Of a stretch of 64,000 bases of DNA, positions 28,314 to 39,004 are shown one piece after another. Location: the NCBI GenBank assembly GCA_902521005.1, contig CABYPZ010000004.1, positions 1 through 64,000 on the forward strand. Direction: 5' to 3'. Origin of the DNA: an uncultured Pelagibacteraceae bacterium (GTDB lineage: Bacteria; Pseudomonadota; Alphaproteobacteria; Pelagibacterales; Pelagibacteraceae). Every line of letters starts with the position of its first letter. Position 1 is the stretch's first letter. Made by a program: the position numbers and the translations under genes. The notes beneath the pieces are model-generated. The model searched no databases, was not told the DNA's origin, and saw only the letters and a list, made by a program, of their open reading frames with translations.

Positions 28314-30752
28314 ATGAATGAACTTCCAAATACAGCAAAAGTTGTTGTAATTGGTGGAGGAGTTGTAGGAACTTCAACTGCATATCATTTAGCAAAATTT
28401 GGATGGAAAAATACAATCCTGCTAGAAAGAGATCAATTAACATCAGGAACTACCTGGCACGCAGCAGGTCTTGTAAGTCAATTGGGACCTTCAGCTGCAA
28501 TTACTAAAATAAGAAAGTATTCTTTAGAATTATACAAAGAACTTGAAAAAGAAATTGATTTTTCTAGTGGTTTAAAACTCAATGGAGCTTTATCAATTGC
28601 AACGACAGAAGGAAGGTGGCAAGAGCTTAAAAGACAAGCAACTACCGCACAGTTGTATGATGTAAATGTAGAAGTATTAAATATTAATGAAGTAGAAAAA
28701 ACTTATCCAATAATAGACAAAAAAGACATATTAGGCGGTATTTTTATGCCGGGTGATGGTCAAGCAGATCCAATTGGAGTTACAAATTTATTAGCAAAAG
28801 CTGCAAGGAAAGAAGGGGTCAAGATCTTTGAACAATGTCCAGTAGAAAAAATTTTAAAAAAAAATGGAAGGGTTGCAGGAGTAAAAGTTAATGGGCAAAC
28901 TATTGAATGTGAATATATTGTTTTAGCTACAGGTATGTGGTCCAGACAAATTGGAGAAGATATGGGATTTAGCATTCCATTATATCCAGCAGAACACTTT
29001 TATGTAATCACAGAAGCAATAAACGAATTGCCAAAAAATATTCCTGTTCTAAGAGACTTTAATGATAGTTTATATTTAAAAGAAGATGCTGGAAAAATGT
29101 TAATAGGAATTTTTGAACCAAAATCAATTCCTGCATTTAGAGAAACTAATAGAGTTCCAGGTGACTTTTCTTATGGTGAATTTCCAGAAAATTTTGAACA
29201 TTTTGAACCTTTTTTAGAAGCTGCTTTAAAAAGGGTTCCAATATTAGAGAAAGTAGGAATTAGAAAATTTTTTTCAGGCCCAGAGTCTTTTACTCCAGAT
29301 ACTAATACATTATTAGGTGAAGTTCCTGATTTTAAAAATTTATTTGCATGCTGTGGATTAAACAGTATTGGGATTGGCAGTGGAGGAGGTGTTGGCAAGG
29401 TTACAGCTGAGTGGTTAATGAATGGTCATATAAATGAAGATTTATTTATATATGATATTAAAAGATTTCAAAATTTCCACTCAGGAATAAACTTTATTAA
29501 AGAAAGGGTTACTGAAAGTTTAGGTGATTTATATGGTATGCATTGGCCCTTCAAACAACACAAAACTTCTAGAGATAAAAAATTACTTCCTTATCATGAG
29601 GAATTAAAAAAAGTTGGAGCTTGCTTTGGTGTATCAGGAGGATATGAAAGACCAATGTGGTATTCTTTAAATGGAAAAAATCCTGAATATAAATATTCAT
29701 ATAATTATCAAAACTGGTTTCCATCTGCAGAGTATGAAACTAAAAATACAAGAGAAAATGTCGGTCTTTTTGAATTAACTCCTTTTTCTAAATATGATTT
29801 AAAAGGTGAGAATGTATATGAAGATTTACAAAGAATTTGTACAGCAAATATAAAAAAAGAAGTAGGAAAATGTACATATACTCAAATGTTAAATAGTGAT
29901 GGAGGAATTGAGACAGATTTAACAGTGATTTGTTTTAATGAAAACCATTTTAGAATAATTACAGCAGCAGCAAATAGAGAAAGAGATAAATTTCATATTA
30001 AAAAGCATATTTCAGAAAACACAAAATTGTCTGATGTGACGGACGAATTTTGTGTAATAGGTTTATTTGGTCCTAAAAGTAGAGATCTATTAAAAGGTTT
30101 AAGTAATGACGATTTTACAAACTCAAATTTTAAATTTGGTACAGGTAAAAATATAAATATTAAAAATATTGAGATTTGGGCTCAAAGATTGTCCTATGTT
30201 GGTGACTTGGGATATGAACTCTATATAAAAATATCAGACGCTAAAGAAATATATAATTTGATTGTAGATGAGGGTAAAAAATTCAATTTAAGCCATTGTG
30301 GAGTTCATGCAATGGATATTATGAGAATGGAAAGTGGATTTCTACATTGGGGACATGATATTTCTCCAGAAGAAAATCAATATGAAGCCAATCTAGATTT
30401 TACAATAAGTTATAAAAAAAATATTGAATTTTTAGGAAAGAAAGCTTTAGAAGACATCAAATTAAATAAATTAAATAAAAAATTTGTAATGTTAACATTA
30501 AAAGATAGTGAGCCTGGTAAACCGTTAATGCTTCATGACGAACCTATTTTTTTAAATAATAAAATTATTGGAAGGACTACATCAGCCAATTATTCTTTTA
30601 GCTATAATAAAAATCTAGCGTTTGGTTACGTGAGTTCCGATTGCACTAAAGAGTTGAATGATGGTAATTTAGAAATAGAGATTGAAAAAATTAGATATAA
30701 AGCAGATTATTTAGATAAAAAACTTAATCAAAAAGATTATAAATCAATATAA
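28314..30752 (+). CDS. FAD-dependent dimethylglycine/sarcosine dehydrogenase-like protein (DAO + GcvT domains)
   Basis: VVVIGGGVVGTSTAYHLAKFGWKNTILLERDQLTSGTTWHAAGLVSQ; C-terminal aminomethyltransferase domain. Confidence 0.88.
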   Translation: MNELPNTAKVVVIGGGVVGTSTAYHLAKFGWKNTILLERDQLTSGTTWHAAGLVSQLGPSAAITKIRKYSLELYKELEKEIDFSSGLKLNGALSIATTEGRWQELKRQATTAQLYDVNVEVLNINEVEKTYPIIDKKDILGGIFMPGDGQADPIGVTNLLAKAARKEGVKIFEQCPVEKILKKNGRVAGVKVNGQTIECEYIVLATGMWSRQIGEDMGFSIPLYPAEHFYVITEAINELPKNIPVLRDFNDSLYLKEDAGKMLIGIFEPKSIPAFRETNRVPGDFSYGEFPENFEHFEPFLEAALKRVPILEKVGIRKFFSGPESFTPDTNTLLGEVPDFKNLFACCGLNSIGIGSGGGVGKVTAEWLMNGHINEDLFIYDIKRFQNFHSGINFIKERVTESLGDLYGMHWPFKQHKTSRDKKLLPYHEELKKVGACFGVSGGYERPMWYSLNGKNPEYKYSYNYQNWFPSAEYETKNTRENVGLFELTPFSKYDLKGENVYEDLQRICTANIKKEVGKCTYTQMLNSDGGIETDLTVICFNENHFRIITAAANRERDKFHIKKHISENTKLSDVTDEFCVIGLFGPKSRDLLKGLSNDDFTNSNFKFGTGKNINIKNIEIWAQRLSYVGDLGYELYIKISDAKEIYNLIVDEGKKFNLSHCGVHAMDIMRMESGFLHWGHDISPEENQYEANLDFTISYKKNIEFLGKKALEDIKLNKLNKKFVMLTLKDSEPGKPLMLHDEPIFLNNKIIGRTTSANYSFSYNKNLAFGYVSSDCTKELNDGNLEIEIEKIRYKADYLDKKLNQKDYKSI

Positions 30753-30845
30753 TCCTCAAACTGAACGTTAATCTTTTGTTACAAACCCAATTTGGACAAG
30801 TTTTTCATTGTCTGCATATTATATGTATGGTTAAATATAATTTAT

Positions 30846-31058
30846 ATGAGTGGAGAGCAGATAACTAATAATTCAGTTGAGACCCAAAATTATGAAGGAG
30901 AACTTCACTCATCAAAGAATTCAACAAAAAGAGTAGATATAAATACTCTACTAAACAAAGTTAGAGCTAATCAAAAAAAAGAGAAATTAGAATCTACAAT
31001 TTTTTTTAGTTTAGTTGCAGCAATTATCGTTGTAACAGGAATAATAATTTCAATTTAA
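30846..31058 (+). CDS. small protein with one C-terminal TM segment
   Basis: ORF track starts at 30792; ATG at 30846 gives MSGEQITNNSVE... with STIFFSLVAAIIVVTGIIISI. Confidence 0.5.
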   Translation: MSGEQITNNSVETQNYEGELHSSKNSTKRVDINTLLNKVRANQKKEKLESTIFFSLVAAIIVVTGIIISI

Positions 31059-32026
31059 TTATCAATAACAATATTGTTAAAGCTTGCAATTGTATTAGAT
31101 AGTTTTTCTACATTTTGCATTCTTATTTCATTAAATTTTTTCATTAATGGACCATCTTTAAATGAATAAAGGTTATTTTTATCTTTAATTACATTTTTTT
31201 CCTTCATAAGTAATTTTAATTTCCTAATAACGGTTGGTCTAGGTATACCTGTTAGATCACATATGGTCATTGCGCTTATACCTTTTTTATCTCCCATATG
31301 AATTATGTCATTCCACCATTCATCTCTAAAATGATTAGATTTACCATTTTTTTTCATGAACAAATTTTGATTGTAAACTAGTGAACCAAAGATATGAAAC
31401 ATTATAATATCATTATTTAGTAAATTTGACCTTTGAACTATGTAATCTATTTGATAATCTAAAAATATACCCCATACTTGTGTGAATTTACTTTTAATTC
31501 CTTTTACGTAATGTTGTTTTTCATATTTTTTTTTTGTAATTTTATTCTTACATAATAATTCTGACATTGACGCCAAAAGTCTTGAAAAGCTTTTGATACT
31601 ATCATCAGGTCTTTGAATACTAAAAGCATCAAAATTCAACCAAATAATTTTTTTATTTTTTTGGATAACTCCAGCATTTTCCATTTCAATCACTTTCCTC
31701 CTTGCTGTTTCTTTTGATAATTTTAATTCCTTGGAGATTTCAATAATATTAAATTTTTCTACTTCTAATACTTTATTTGAAAAGAACTGATCAAACGTAA
31801 TAACTTTAAATAATTCTGAATAGGAAAAAAATGTTTTTCTAAAAAGATAGGCTAATATCATGTATTTATCAAAATCTTTAAAGGCAGCATATGCTCTGTT
31901 TAGCCAATCAAATTGAAATTCAAAAAATTCAGTATTAAGTCTTTGGTAATTTTTTGTAAAAAGATCGATAACAATTGTGTTTGAAACTCTTTCAGGTTTA
32001 TTTAAATCAATTCTAGAAATTTCCAT
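31055..32026 (-). CDS. putative transcriptional regulator with two winged-helix-like segments
   Basis: SKELKLSKETARRKVIEMENAGVIQ and ICDLTGIPRPTVIRKLKLLMKEKNVI. Confidence 0.6.
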   Translation of the reverse strand: MEISRIDLNKPERVSNTIVIDLFTKNYQRLNTEFFEFQFDWLNRAYAAFKDFDKYMILAYLFRKTFFSYSELFKVITFDQFFSNKVLEVEKFNIIEISKELKLSKETARRKVIEMENAGVIQKNKKIIWLNFDAFSIQRPDDSIKSFSRLLASMSELLCKNKITKKKYEKQHYVKGIKSKFTQVWGIFLDYQIDYIVQRSNLLNNDIIMFHIFGSLVYNQNLFMKKNGKSNHFRDEWWNDIIHMGDKKGISAMTICDLTGIPRPTVIRKLKLLMKEKNVIKDKNNLYSFKDGPLMKKFNEIRMQNVEKLSNTIASFNNIVIDN

Positions 32027-32047
32027 TTTAAAAATAATTTTAAAAGA

Positions 32048-33082
32048 CTATTTGGTAAACGTATCATTAAATTGTTTAGCAACTCTTACAAAAGTTGTAC
32101 ATTTGCTCAGTTGTTTTAACGATGGAGCACCTACATATGTACAACTACTTCTCACACCACCTAAAATATTTAAAACTGTATCTTTAATGTTTCCTCTGTA
32201 TTTTACTCTTACCGTTCTTCCTTCGCTGCTTCTATAATCTGATAATCCCCCATAATGTTTTTTATTTGCTACATCTGAACTGGATCCATAAAATTCTATA
32301 TATTTAGAACCATTAATTTTTACCACTTTACCTTTACCTTCATCATGACCAGCTAACATTCCTCCTAACATTACAAAATCAGCTCCCCCACCAAAACCTT
32401 TTGCTACATCACCTGGGCAAGTACATCCGCCGTCCGCAATGATGTGAGCACCTAATCCATGTGCAGCATCTGCACATTCTATTACTGCACTTAATTGAGG
32501 ATAACCCACCCCAGTTTGAATTCTTGTTGTACAAACGCTTCCAGGACCAATTCCAACTTTAACTATATCAGCTCCACTTAAAACTAGTTCTTGTGTCATG
32601 TCTGCTGTTACAACATTTCCAGCTATAATTGTTTTTGTTGGGTACTTATCTCTCACAGATTTAACAAATGATGTGAAATGTTCAGAATAACCATTGGCAA
32701 CATCGATACAAATAAACTTAAAAAAACCAAATTCTTTTAATACTTTATCTAAATTTTCAAAATCCTCTTTTTTAATACCAACACTTAAAGCAATATTAGG
32801 ATGAATTTTTTTTATATTTTTAAATTGTTTAATTTTTTTAACGTCATGTTGCTTAGTTAAACAAGTTATCATTTCATACTCATGTAATTTATCAGCTATT
32901 CCAAGCTCACCAACACCATCCATATTTGCAGCCATAATAGGTATTCCTGACCATTCATTATTACTGTATTTGAATTTATATGTTCGAAGAAGGTTTACAT
33001 CTTTTCTACTTTTTAATGTGCTCCGTTTAGGTCTAAACAAAACATCTGAATAATCTAATTTAAGTTCTTCTTCTATTCTCAC
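32048..33082 (-). CDS. guaC: GMP reductase / IMPDH family
   Basis: IVKVGIGPGSVCTTRIQTGVGYPQLSAV; no CBS domains, GMP reductase length. Confidence 0.85.
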   Translation of the reverse strand: MRIEEELKLDYSDVLFRPKRSTLKSRKDVNLLRTYKFKYSNNEWSGIPIMAANMDGVGELGIADKLHEYEMITCLTKQHDVKKIKQFKNIKKIHPNIALSVGIKKEDFENLDKVLKEFGFFKFICIDVANGYSEHFTSFVKSVRDKYPTKTIIAGNVVTADMTQELVLSGADIVKVGIGPGSVCTTRIQTGVGYPQLSAVIECADAAHGLGAHIIADGGCTCPGDVAKGFGGGADFVMLGGMLAGHDEGKGKVVKINGSKYIEFYGSSSDVANKKHYGGLSDYRSSEGRTVRVKYRGNIKDTVLNILGGVRSSCTYVGAPSLKQLSKCTTFVRVAKQFNDTFTK

Positions 33083-33135
33083 AAAGGTGAAGATATACAG
33101 AGCATGATATAAAATTCAAATTAAATTTGCTTTAT

Positions 33136-33810
33136 TTAGTACTTTTCTTTGAACTCTGAGAAAGAAATAGGTCTCATATACTCCTCATGATTGTAGTAAA
33201 AGTCTTTAAACTTCAAATCTGAAATTTTTTTGCCAATTTTAAGTGTATTTGAATTTTTTTTATTCTGAATTACCGCAATTCCTTCATCAGCAAGACATGT
33301 AAAAATTTCTAAATTAGGATCTCTCCTTAAATCAACAATTGCTTTCCATACATCACCATTCCAATTAAATCTATATCTTGGAACTGCCTGAGCAGATAAA
33401 GATCTAGGCAAACAATCATGAACTAAGATAAAACCATTTTCACTTAAGCATTTTGATGAATTAACTATATCTCTTTTCACTTGGTCGTAAATATGTAAAC
33501 CATCTATAAATACACAGTCATAATTTTTTTTATTCTGCACGAAAAAATCATCACTTGTAATTTTCATGTTTCCCCCAATTACAGGATCAATCCCAATCTT
33601 ATTTTTAATTTTTATTTTTGAGAAAAGTTCATCATCATTGCAACCTACCTCAAGGTAGTTGGAGAACTTATATTTATTATCAAGATACTCTATCAAATCC
33701 CATCTAAACACATTATCAAATTTGAAATCTATTTTTTTTGAAAATCTTTCTTTAAACAAAAAATAATAAATTTTATAAAGCTTTTTTGAAATAGGATTTA
33801 GTTTTTCCAT
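33136..33810 (-). CDS. class I SAM-dependent methyltransferase-like protein
   Basis: YLEVGCNDDELFSKI, VFIDGLHIYDQVKRDI. Confidence 0.7.
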   Translation of the reverse strand: MEKLNPISKKLYKIYYFLFKERFSKKIDFKFDNVFRWDLIEYLDNKYKFSNYLEVGCNDDELFSKIKIKNKIGIDPVIGGNMKITSDDFFVQNKKNYDCVFIDGLHIYDQVKRDIVNSSKCLSENGFILVHDCLPRSLSAQAVPRYRFNWNGDVWKAIVDLRRDPNLEIFTCLADEGIAVIQNKKNSNTLKIGKKISDLKFKDFYYNHEEYMRPISFSEFKEKY

Positions 33811-34508
33811 AATATTTTTTTTAATTTTTTTAGGTTCATAGTTTGATTAAGCGGTAGTGAAGAGCTTTTCTTTCCAGAAATTCTTTTTATGTTTTTTTTT
33901 GTTTTTTTTGCAAAATTAAATACCGATTGAGTAGGGCCACCAACGTTAAGTATGCCTTTTTGGTTTATTATTTTGGGTAAAATTTTAACAAGATCCTCAT
34001 GGAACATAAAATTACTTTTTAAGTCGTAAAAAGCTTTATTATATGGAAATGGTTTTTCAATCATAGTTATTCTTAAAATTAAAGAATTTTTATACATAGA
34101 TACAGCACACTCACCACCTAATTTTGATAAACCATAATTATTAAAAGGTTTTGTTCCATCATTTTCAGAATAATTTCCTTTAGATCCGTTATAAACATAT
34201 CCAGTTGAAAAATAGATTAATTTTATTTTTTTTCTTTTACAAGCTTTTACGATGTTCGCAGTGCCGATGATATTAGCATCAATACTTTTTTCAATATTCT
34301 TTTCATGAATACTCATAGGTCTAGAAAGTCCTGCGCAATGGAAAATTATTTTTGGCTTTACCTTTTTAATTATTTTGTCAATTGAACTATTATTTAAGAT
34401 GTTACATTCTTTTTTGCTAGCAAAGTACAAGTTTAATTTACGATTATATTTTGAAAGAACTTTCGCAAATCTTCCATCACCACCAGTAACTAAAATTTTA
34501 CTTTTCAT
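33798..34508 (-). CDS. RfbD-like NAD-dependent sugar reductase/epimerase
   Basis: ILVTGGDGRFAKVLSKY, FSTGYVYNGSKGNYSENDGTKPFNNYGLSKLGGE. Confidence 0.75.
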   Translation of the reverse strand: MKSKILVTGGDGRFAKVLSKYNRKLNLYFASKKECNILNNSSIDKIIKKVKPKIIFHCAGLSRPMSIHEKNIEKSIDANIIGTANIVKACKRKKIKLIYFSTGYVYNGSKGNYSENDGTKPFNNYGLSKLGGECAVSMYKNSLILRITMIEKPFPYNKAFYDLKSNFMFHEDLVKILPKIINQKGILNVGGPTQSVFNFAKKTKKNIKRISGKKSSSLPLNQTMNLKKLKKILWKN

Positions 34509-35047
34509 TTAAAATTCTTATTTTTATACTCAGCAAACCCCATAGCGACCTTATCCCTTTTTGAAATAATTGGATTTTTATATGGCCATTTAATTTTTAA
34601 ATCTTTATCGTTAAATTTTATTGATTTTTCAGATTTTAAATTTCTATATTTTGTACAGCTGTAAAGAACATAATTTTCCTTATCTAAAGTCATAAAGCCA
34701 TGAGCAAAACCTGCTGGAATATATAATGATTTAAAATTTCTTTCACTTAAAACGCATGAAAAATATTTTCCAAAAGTGTTAGAATTCTTTCTCAAATCAA
34801 CTGCTACATCAAAAATTTTACCTTTTAAAACAGAAATATATTTGCCTTGTGGATTTTTTGTTTGGAAATGTAAACCCCTCAATACTTTTTTTTTGGAATA
34901 TGAAAGAATTGAGAGAACGAATTTCTTTTTTAATTTATTCTCCTTTAACAATTCCTTAAGGTATCCCCTTTTATCTTTATAGGGTTTGTTAATATGAACT
35001 ACTAAATCTTTAAATTTTGTTTTTTTAATCATTTTTAATATTTTCAA
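34505..35047 (-). CDS. rfbC: dTDP-4-dehydrorhamnose 3,5-epimerase
   Basis: VLRGLHFQTKNPQGKYISVLKGKIFDVAVDLRKNSNTFGKY, IPAGFAHGFMTL. Confidence 0.9.
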   Translation of the reverse strand: MKILKMIKKTKFKDLVVHINKPYKDKRGYLKELLKENKLKKKFVLSILSYSKKKVLRGLHFQTKNPQGKYISVLKGKIFDVAVDLRKNSNTFGKYFSCVLSERNFKSLYIPAGFAHGFMTLDKENYVLYSCTKYRNLKSEKSIKFNDKDLKIKWPYKNPIISKRDKVAMGFAEYKNKNFK

Positions 35048-35104
35048 ATTTAATGATAATTTTTTTTACAATAATCACTTGTTTAAGTATACTTATTTTT
35101 CTTA

Positions 35105-35959
35105 ATGGATATAAATATAGAAAATACAACATTTATAATAGTTACTTACAAAAGTGAAAAAATTGTTCACGGTTGTATCGATACATTACCAGAAAATTCT
35201 AATAAGATTGTAATAGAAAATTCACAAAATTTACAATTGAAGAAAAATTTAGAAAGTACATACAAAAATTTAAAAGTTATAATAAATGAAAATTCAGGCT
35301 TTGGAGCATCAAATAATTTAGGCATTAAAGAATGCAATACTCAATTTGCATACATTCTTAACCCAGATGTTACATTTAATAAAGATACTTTTGACAATCT
35401 TTGTAAGTCTTGTTTAGATATTTCTGATTTCTCAATAGTCTCGCCTATTCATAGCGATAAAAATTATCCAAATTATAAAATTAAAAAAAAATATAATTTT
35501 ATAAGCGATAATATCATTGAAGTAGATGACTTAGATGGTTTTTCAATGTTAGTAAATAAAAATAATTTTGATGAAAGTGATTATTTTGATGAAAACTTCT
35601 TTCTGTATCTTGAAAATAATGATTTATGCCTGAGAGTAAAAAAAAACAATCGAAAAATTTATGTTATTAAAAATTCTATTATCGAACATAGGGGTGGAGC
35701 TTCATCAGATCCTGACTTTTCTCAAATAGAATATTTAAAAAATTGGCACTGGATGTGGTCAAAATTTTACTACCACCATAAACATGATAGTTATCTTTAC
35801 GCTTTTATGAAAATATTTAAAAATTTAATTTCAGCATTTATTAAAACAATTTTTTATACAATTTTGAGAAACAACAAAAAAAAAGACTTCTATAAAGCTA
35901 GATTAAGTGGATGTATTAATGGATTGTTATTAAAAAAATCTTGGTACAGAATTGATTGA
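35105..35959 (+). CDS. glycosyltransferase family 2
   Basis: FGASNNLGIKECNTQFAYILNPDVTF, FDENFFLYLENNDLCLRVKK. Confidence 0.85.
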   Translation: MDINIENTTFIIVTYKSEKIVHGCIDTLPENSNKIVIENSQNLQLKKNLESTYKNLKVIINENSGFGASNNLGIKECNTQFAYILNPDVTFNKDTFDNLCKSCLDISDFSIVSPIHSDKNYPNYKIKKKYNFISDNIIEVDDLDGFSMLVNKNNFDESDYFDENFFLYLENNDLCLRVKKNNRKIYVIKNSIIEHRGGASSDPDFSQIEYLKNWHWMWSKFYYHHKHDSYLYAFMKIFKNLISAFIKTIFYTILRNNKKKDFYKARLSGCINGLLLKKSWYRID

Positions 35960-36002
35960 AACAAATTTTAAAAGTAGTATAAACCAACAATAATAATTAA
36001 GT

Positions 36003-36079
36003 GGCGGGGTAGCTCAGTTGGTTAGAGCGCGGGACTCATAAGCCCGAGGTCAGTGGTTCGATCCCACTTCCCGCTACCA
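36003..36079 (+). tRNA. tRNA-Met (anticodon CAT), CCA encoded
   Basis: GGCGGGG TA GCTCAGTTGGTTAGAGC G CGGGA CTCATAA GCCCG AGGTC AGTGGTTCGATCCCACT TCCCGCT A CCA cloverleaf. Confidence 0.93.
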
Positions 36080-36083
36080 AAAT

Positions 36084-36638
36084 TTATTTATATTCAAAGT
36101 TTTGTGTATTTTCATTAACACTTACTAGTTTTGCTCCATTTCGAAGATGAAAATTTTTTGCCATTTCTGTAAGTGGCGAAAGTGTAACTAATCTATTTAA
36201 GTGATTTGATTTTTTTATCATTTTAAAAACTTCTTTAACTATTAATTTGCCTCCACCTTTTTTTTTAGACCATACAGTATATGCCACTGCAATCTGTCCA
36301 ACTTTTTGGCCTCTTAAAGCACTCTGTAAAAAAGCATCTTGGCTTAATTTATCTAAATCATTAACAGATTTTGGGATTTTATTTGTAAACGCGAAACACA
36401 TCACTGCATGTATTTGATCTTTGTATTTTACACCGTAAATTTTTCTTCCGTAAGAGGTTCTAAATTTATTGTCTAATTCTGGTCTAACAGGATCCTCTGA
36501 AGTATCACATTCATCAAGATCTACCAATTCAGCCCCTCTAACCCAGTGAAAAAAATTTTTTAGTTCTTTTTTAAAAATCTCTTTGTTTTTTTTGATGCTT
36601 TCTTTTATTCTAGGTTTAATTGTACTAATATTTTTCAT
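36084..36638 (-). CDS. hypothetical protein, GNAT-like
   Basis: QIAVAYTVWSKKKGGGKLIVKEVFKMIKK and FHLRNGAKLVSVN resemble acetyltransferase C-termini. Confidence 0.45.
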   Translation of the reverse strand: MKNISTIKPRIKESIKKNKEIFKKELKNFFHWVRGAELVDLDECDTSEDPVRPELDNKFRTSYGRKIYGVKYKDQIHAVMCFAFTNKIPKSVNDLDKLSQDAFLQSALRGQKVGQIAVAYTVWSKKKGGGKLIVKEVFKMIKKSNHLNRLVTLSPLTEMAKNFHLRNGAKLVSVNENTQNFEYK

Positions 36639-36703
36639 ATCCTCTTAATATAATTTAAATTAGATTAAAGAAATGTTAATTATGAAGCATAGGTATGCAG
36701 TAA

Positions 36704-38137
36704 ATGAATTTATATATGATTAAATCTAATTCTATTCTAAATTTTGTTTTAATTCTTTCATTAATAACTGGAGTATTTTTAAGATTATATAACATAAACC
36801 ATGATAATCTTTGGATAGATGAAATGGCTACTTTTTGGGTTACTGATCCATCTATTTCATTTAAAGAAATGCTAGACAGACATAGTGCAACTGAACTTGC
36901 ACCCCAATTTTACTATATTTTAATTTATTTCATTCATAATATTTTTGGTTATAGCCCAGATATTGCAAGATATTTTTCATCCGTAACAGGAATATTAAGC
37001 ATCTTTACTATTGGATACTTGGTTAAAATATTGAAAGATAATGGTTCTTTTAAACTAAGTATTTTTTTAGTTAGTTTTAATGTTTTTTTGATTTCTTATT
37101 CTATGGAGATGAGAACATATATGTTGATGTTTTTTATTTCATCACTCTCTTTAATATTTATATTGAAATATTTTAAAACTAAAAAAAATTATTTTTTATT
37201 ATTATTTTTTATCACTCAAGTTTGTTCAACATTTACTCATCCTTTTTCTGTTATTGTATTTGCCTCAATAGCAATTTTACCATTTTACCAATATATATTA
37301 AGACGTACCTATGAAAAAAATTTTATTATTACTCTAGTTTTTACTGGTATCTCAGTCTTAGTAATCATTTTTATATATTATTTTAATTTAAAAATAAGTA
37401 GTGATTATCTATGGAACGAACAGCCTACTTTTAAATTTTTTACAAACTTATATTTTTCTCAGTATTTTGGCTCTAGAGCTCTTGGAATAATACATTTAAT
37501 TATTTTATTATTTCTTATATTTAAATTTAGAATTAAAATTTTGAAAAATGATTTTCTATTCATTTTACTGATACTATTTATTTTATCTTACTTTATTCCT
37601 CTTATATATGGATTATATAAACCGATAATAACTTCAAAATATATAATATTTGTTTTAATACCAATAATAGTTTTAATATCAGTCTTAGTTAATGAATTGG
37701 AAAATAAAATCTTAAAAAATTTTTTAATTTCATTAATTATATTGACAACTATTGGTAATCAATTTACTGAGCAAAATTTCAAGCAATTTTTTGAAAATAG
37801 GAAACATTTTAAACCTCAGTATGATTTAGCCTTAAAATATATAAATGAATCGAACTATAAAAATTTCTACGTAGATCTTAATTTTGCAAAAACTGACAAT
37901 TTAAAAAGAAATTATTTATTAATGTATAAAAATTATTTAGAATTTATGTCAAAAAAAAATAATTATAATGAGATACAATATGCTCAAAAGGATCAAAATT
38001 ATAACTCAAGTCAGGTATGGATTTTATGCTCACATATAGTTTATGGAGATAATTGTAAAAAATCATTAGTCAATCAAACAATTTTAGAAGAAAGACAGTT
38101 TCAAAACCTCTATTTAACATTAGTAACAATTGATTAA
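36704..38137 (+). CDS. GT39/ArnT-like membrane glycosyltransferase
   Basis: INHDNLWIDEMATFWVTDPS N-terminal motif and many TM segments. Confidence 0.75.
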   Translation: MNLYMIKSNSILNFVLILSLITGVFLRLYNINHDNLWIDEMATFWVTDPSISFKEMLDRHSATELAPQFYYILIYFIHNIFGYSPDIARYFSSVTGILSIFTIGYLVKILKDNGSFKLSIFLVSFNVFLISYSMEMRTYMLMFFISSLSLIFILKYFKTKKNYFLLLFFITQVCSTFTHPFSVIVFASIAILPFYQYILRRTYEKNFIITLVFTGISVLVIIFIYYFNLKISSDYLWNEQPTFKFFTNLYFSQYFGSRALGIIHLIILLFLIFKFRIKILKNDFLFILLILFILSYFIPLIYGLYKPIITSKYIIFVLIPIIVLISVLVNELENKILKNFLISLIILTTIGNQFTEQNFKQFFENRKHFKPQYDLALKYINESNYKNFYVDLNFAKTDNLKRNYLLMYKNYLEFMSKKNNYNEIQYAQKDQNYNSSQVWILCSHIVYGDNCKKSLVNQTILEERQFQNLYLTLVTID

Positions 38138-39004
38138 TTAAATTAATTTTTTTAAATATTTTGAATATTCACAATTACCATAAAACTTAATAGAAGCATT
38201 AATGTGTTTTTTTGATATCCATTTATTTTTAAGAGCAATTTCTTCTAGACAAGCAACATTTTTTTTACTTTTTTGCTGAATTGATGAAACAAATTTATTA
38301 GTTTTATAATAATCATCTATTGAACCAGCATCAAACCAATATGTACCTTTTCCTGTTGAAGTAGCATAAAGTTCTTTTTTGTTTAGGTACATTTTAAGTA
38401 AATCAGTAATCTCAAGCTCTCCTCTAGTTGAGGGTTTTAATTTTTTTGAAAATTCAACAACCCTACTATCAAAAAAATACAAACCAGTAATCGCAAGGTT
38501 TGAGTACTTTTTTTTTGGTTTTTCTTTAATTCCTAATATCTGATTTTTAGAGTTTGTCTTGGCTACACCAAACAAATGTGGATTTTTAACTTTATGCAAG
38601 AAAACTTCAGCACCATTTTTTAATTGATTTGAGTTTTTAAGTTTTCTATTTAAAGAATTTCCATAAAAAAAATTATCTCCTAAAATCAAAGCTACATTAT
38701 TTTTTCCTATAAATTTTTTTCCTAAAATAAAAGCATCTGGCAAACCTTTTGGATAGGATTGTTCCTTGTATTTAATTTTAATACCTAAGTTTTTTCCATT
38801 TGGTAAAAGTTTTTTATAAGTCTTTGTCTCTCCTTTATTAACTATAATTAAAATATCTTTTATTTTAGCCATCATTAAAATCGATAATGAGTAATAAATT
38901 ATAGGTTTGTCATAAATTGGTAAAAGTTGTTTATTTACTGATTTTGTTAAAGGACTCATTCGTGTTCCGTGACCACCAGACAAAACTATTCCTTTATTGA
39001 TCAT
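38138..39004 (-). CDS. rfbA: glucose-1-phosphate thymidylyltransferase
   Basis: GIVLSGGHGTRMSPLTKSVNKQLLPIYDKPIIYYSLS. Confidence 0.95.
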   Translation of the reverse strand: MINKGIVLSGGHGTRMSPLTKSVNKQLLPIYDKPIIYYSLSILMMAKIKDILIIVNKGETKTYKKLLPNGKNLGIKIKYKEQSYPKGLPDAFILGKKFIGKNNVALILGDNFFYGNSLNRKLKNSNQLKNGAEVFLHKVKNPHLFGVAKTNSKNQILGIKEKPKKKYSNLAITGLYFFDSRVVEFSKKLKPSTRGELEITDLLKMYLNKKELYATSTGKGTYWFDAGSIDDYYKTNKFVSSIQQKSKKNVACLEEIALKNKWISKKHINASIKFYGNCEYSKYLKKLI

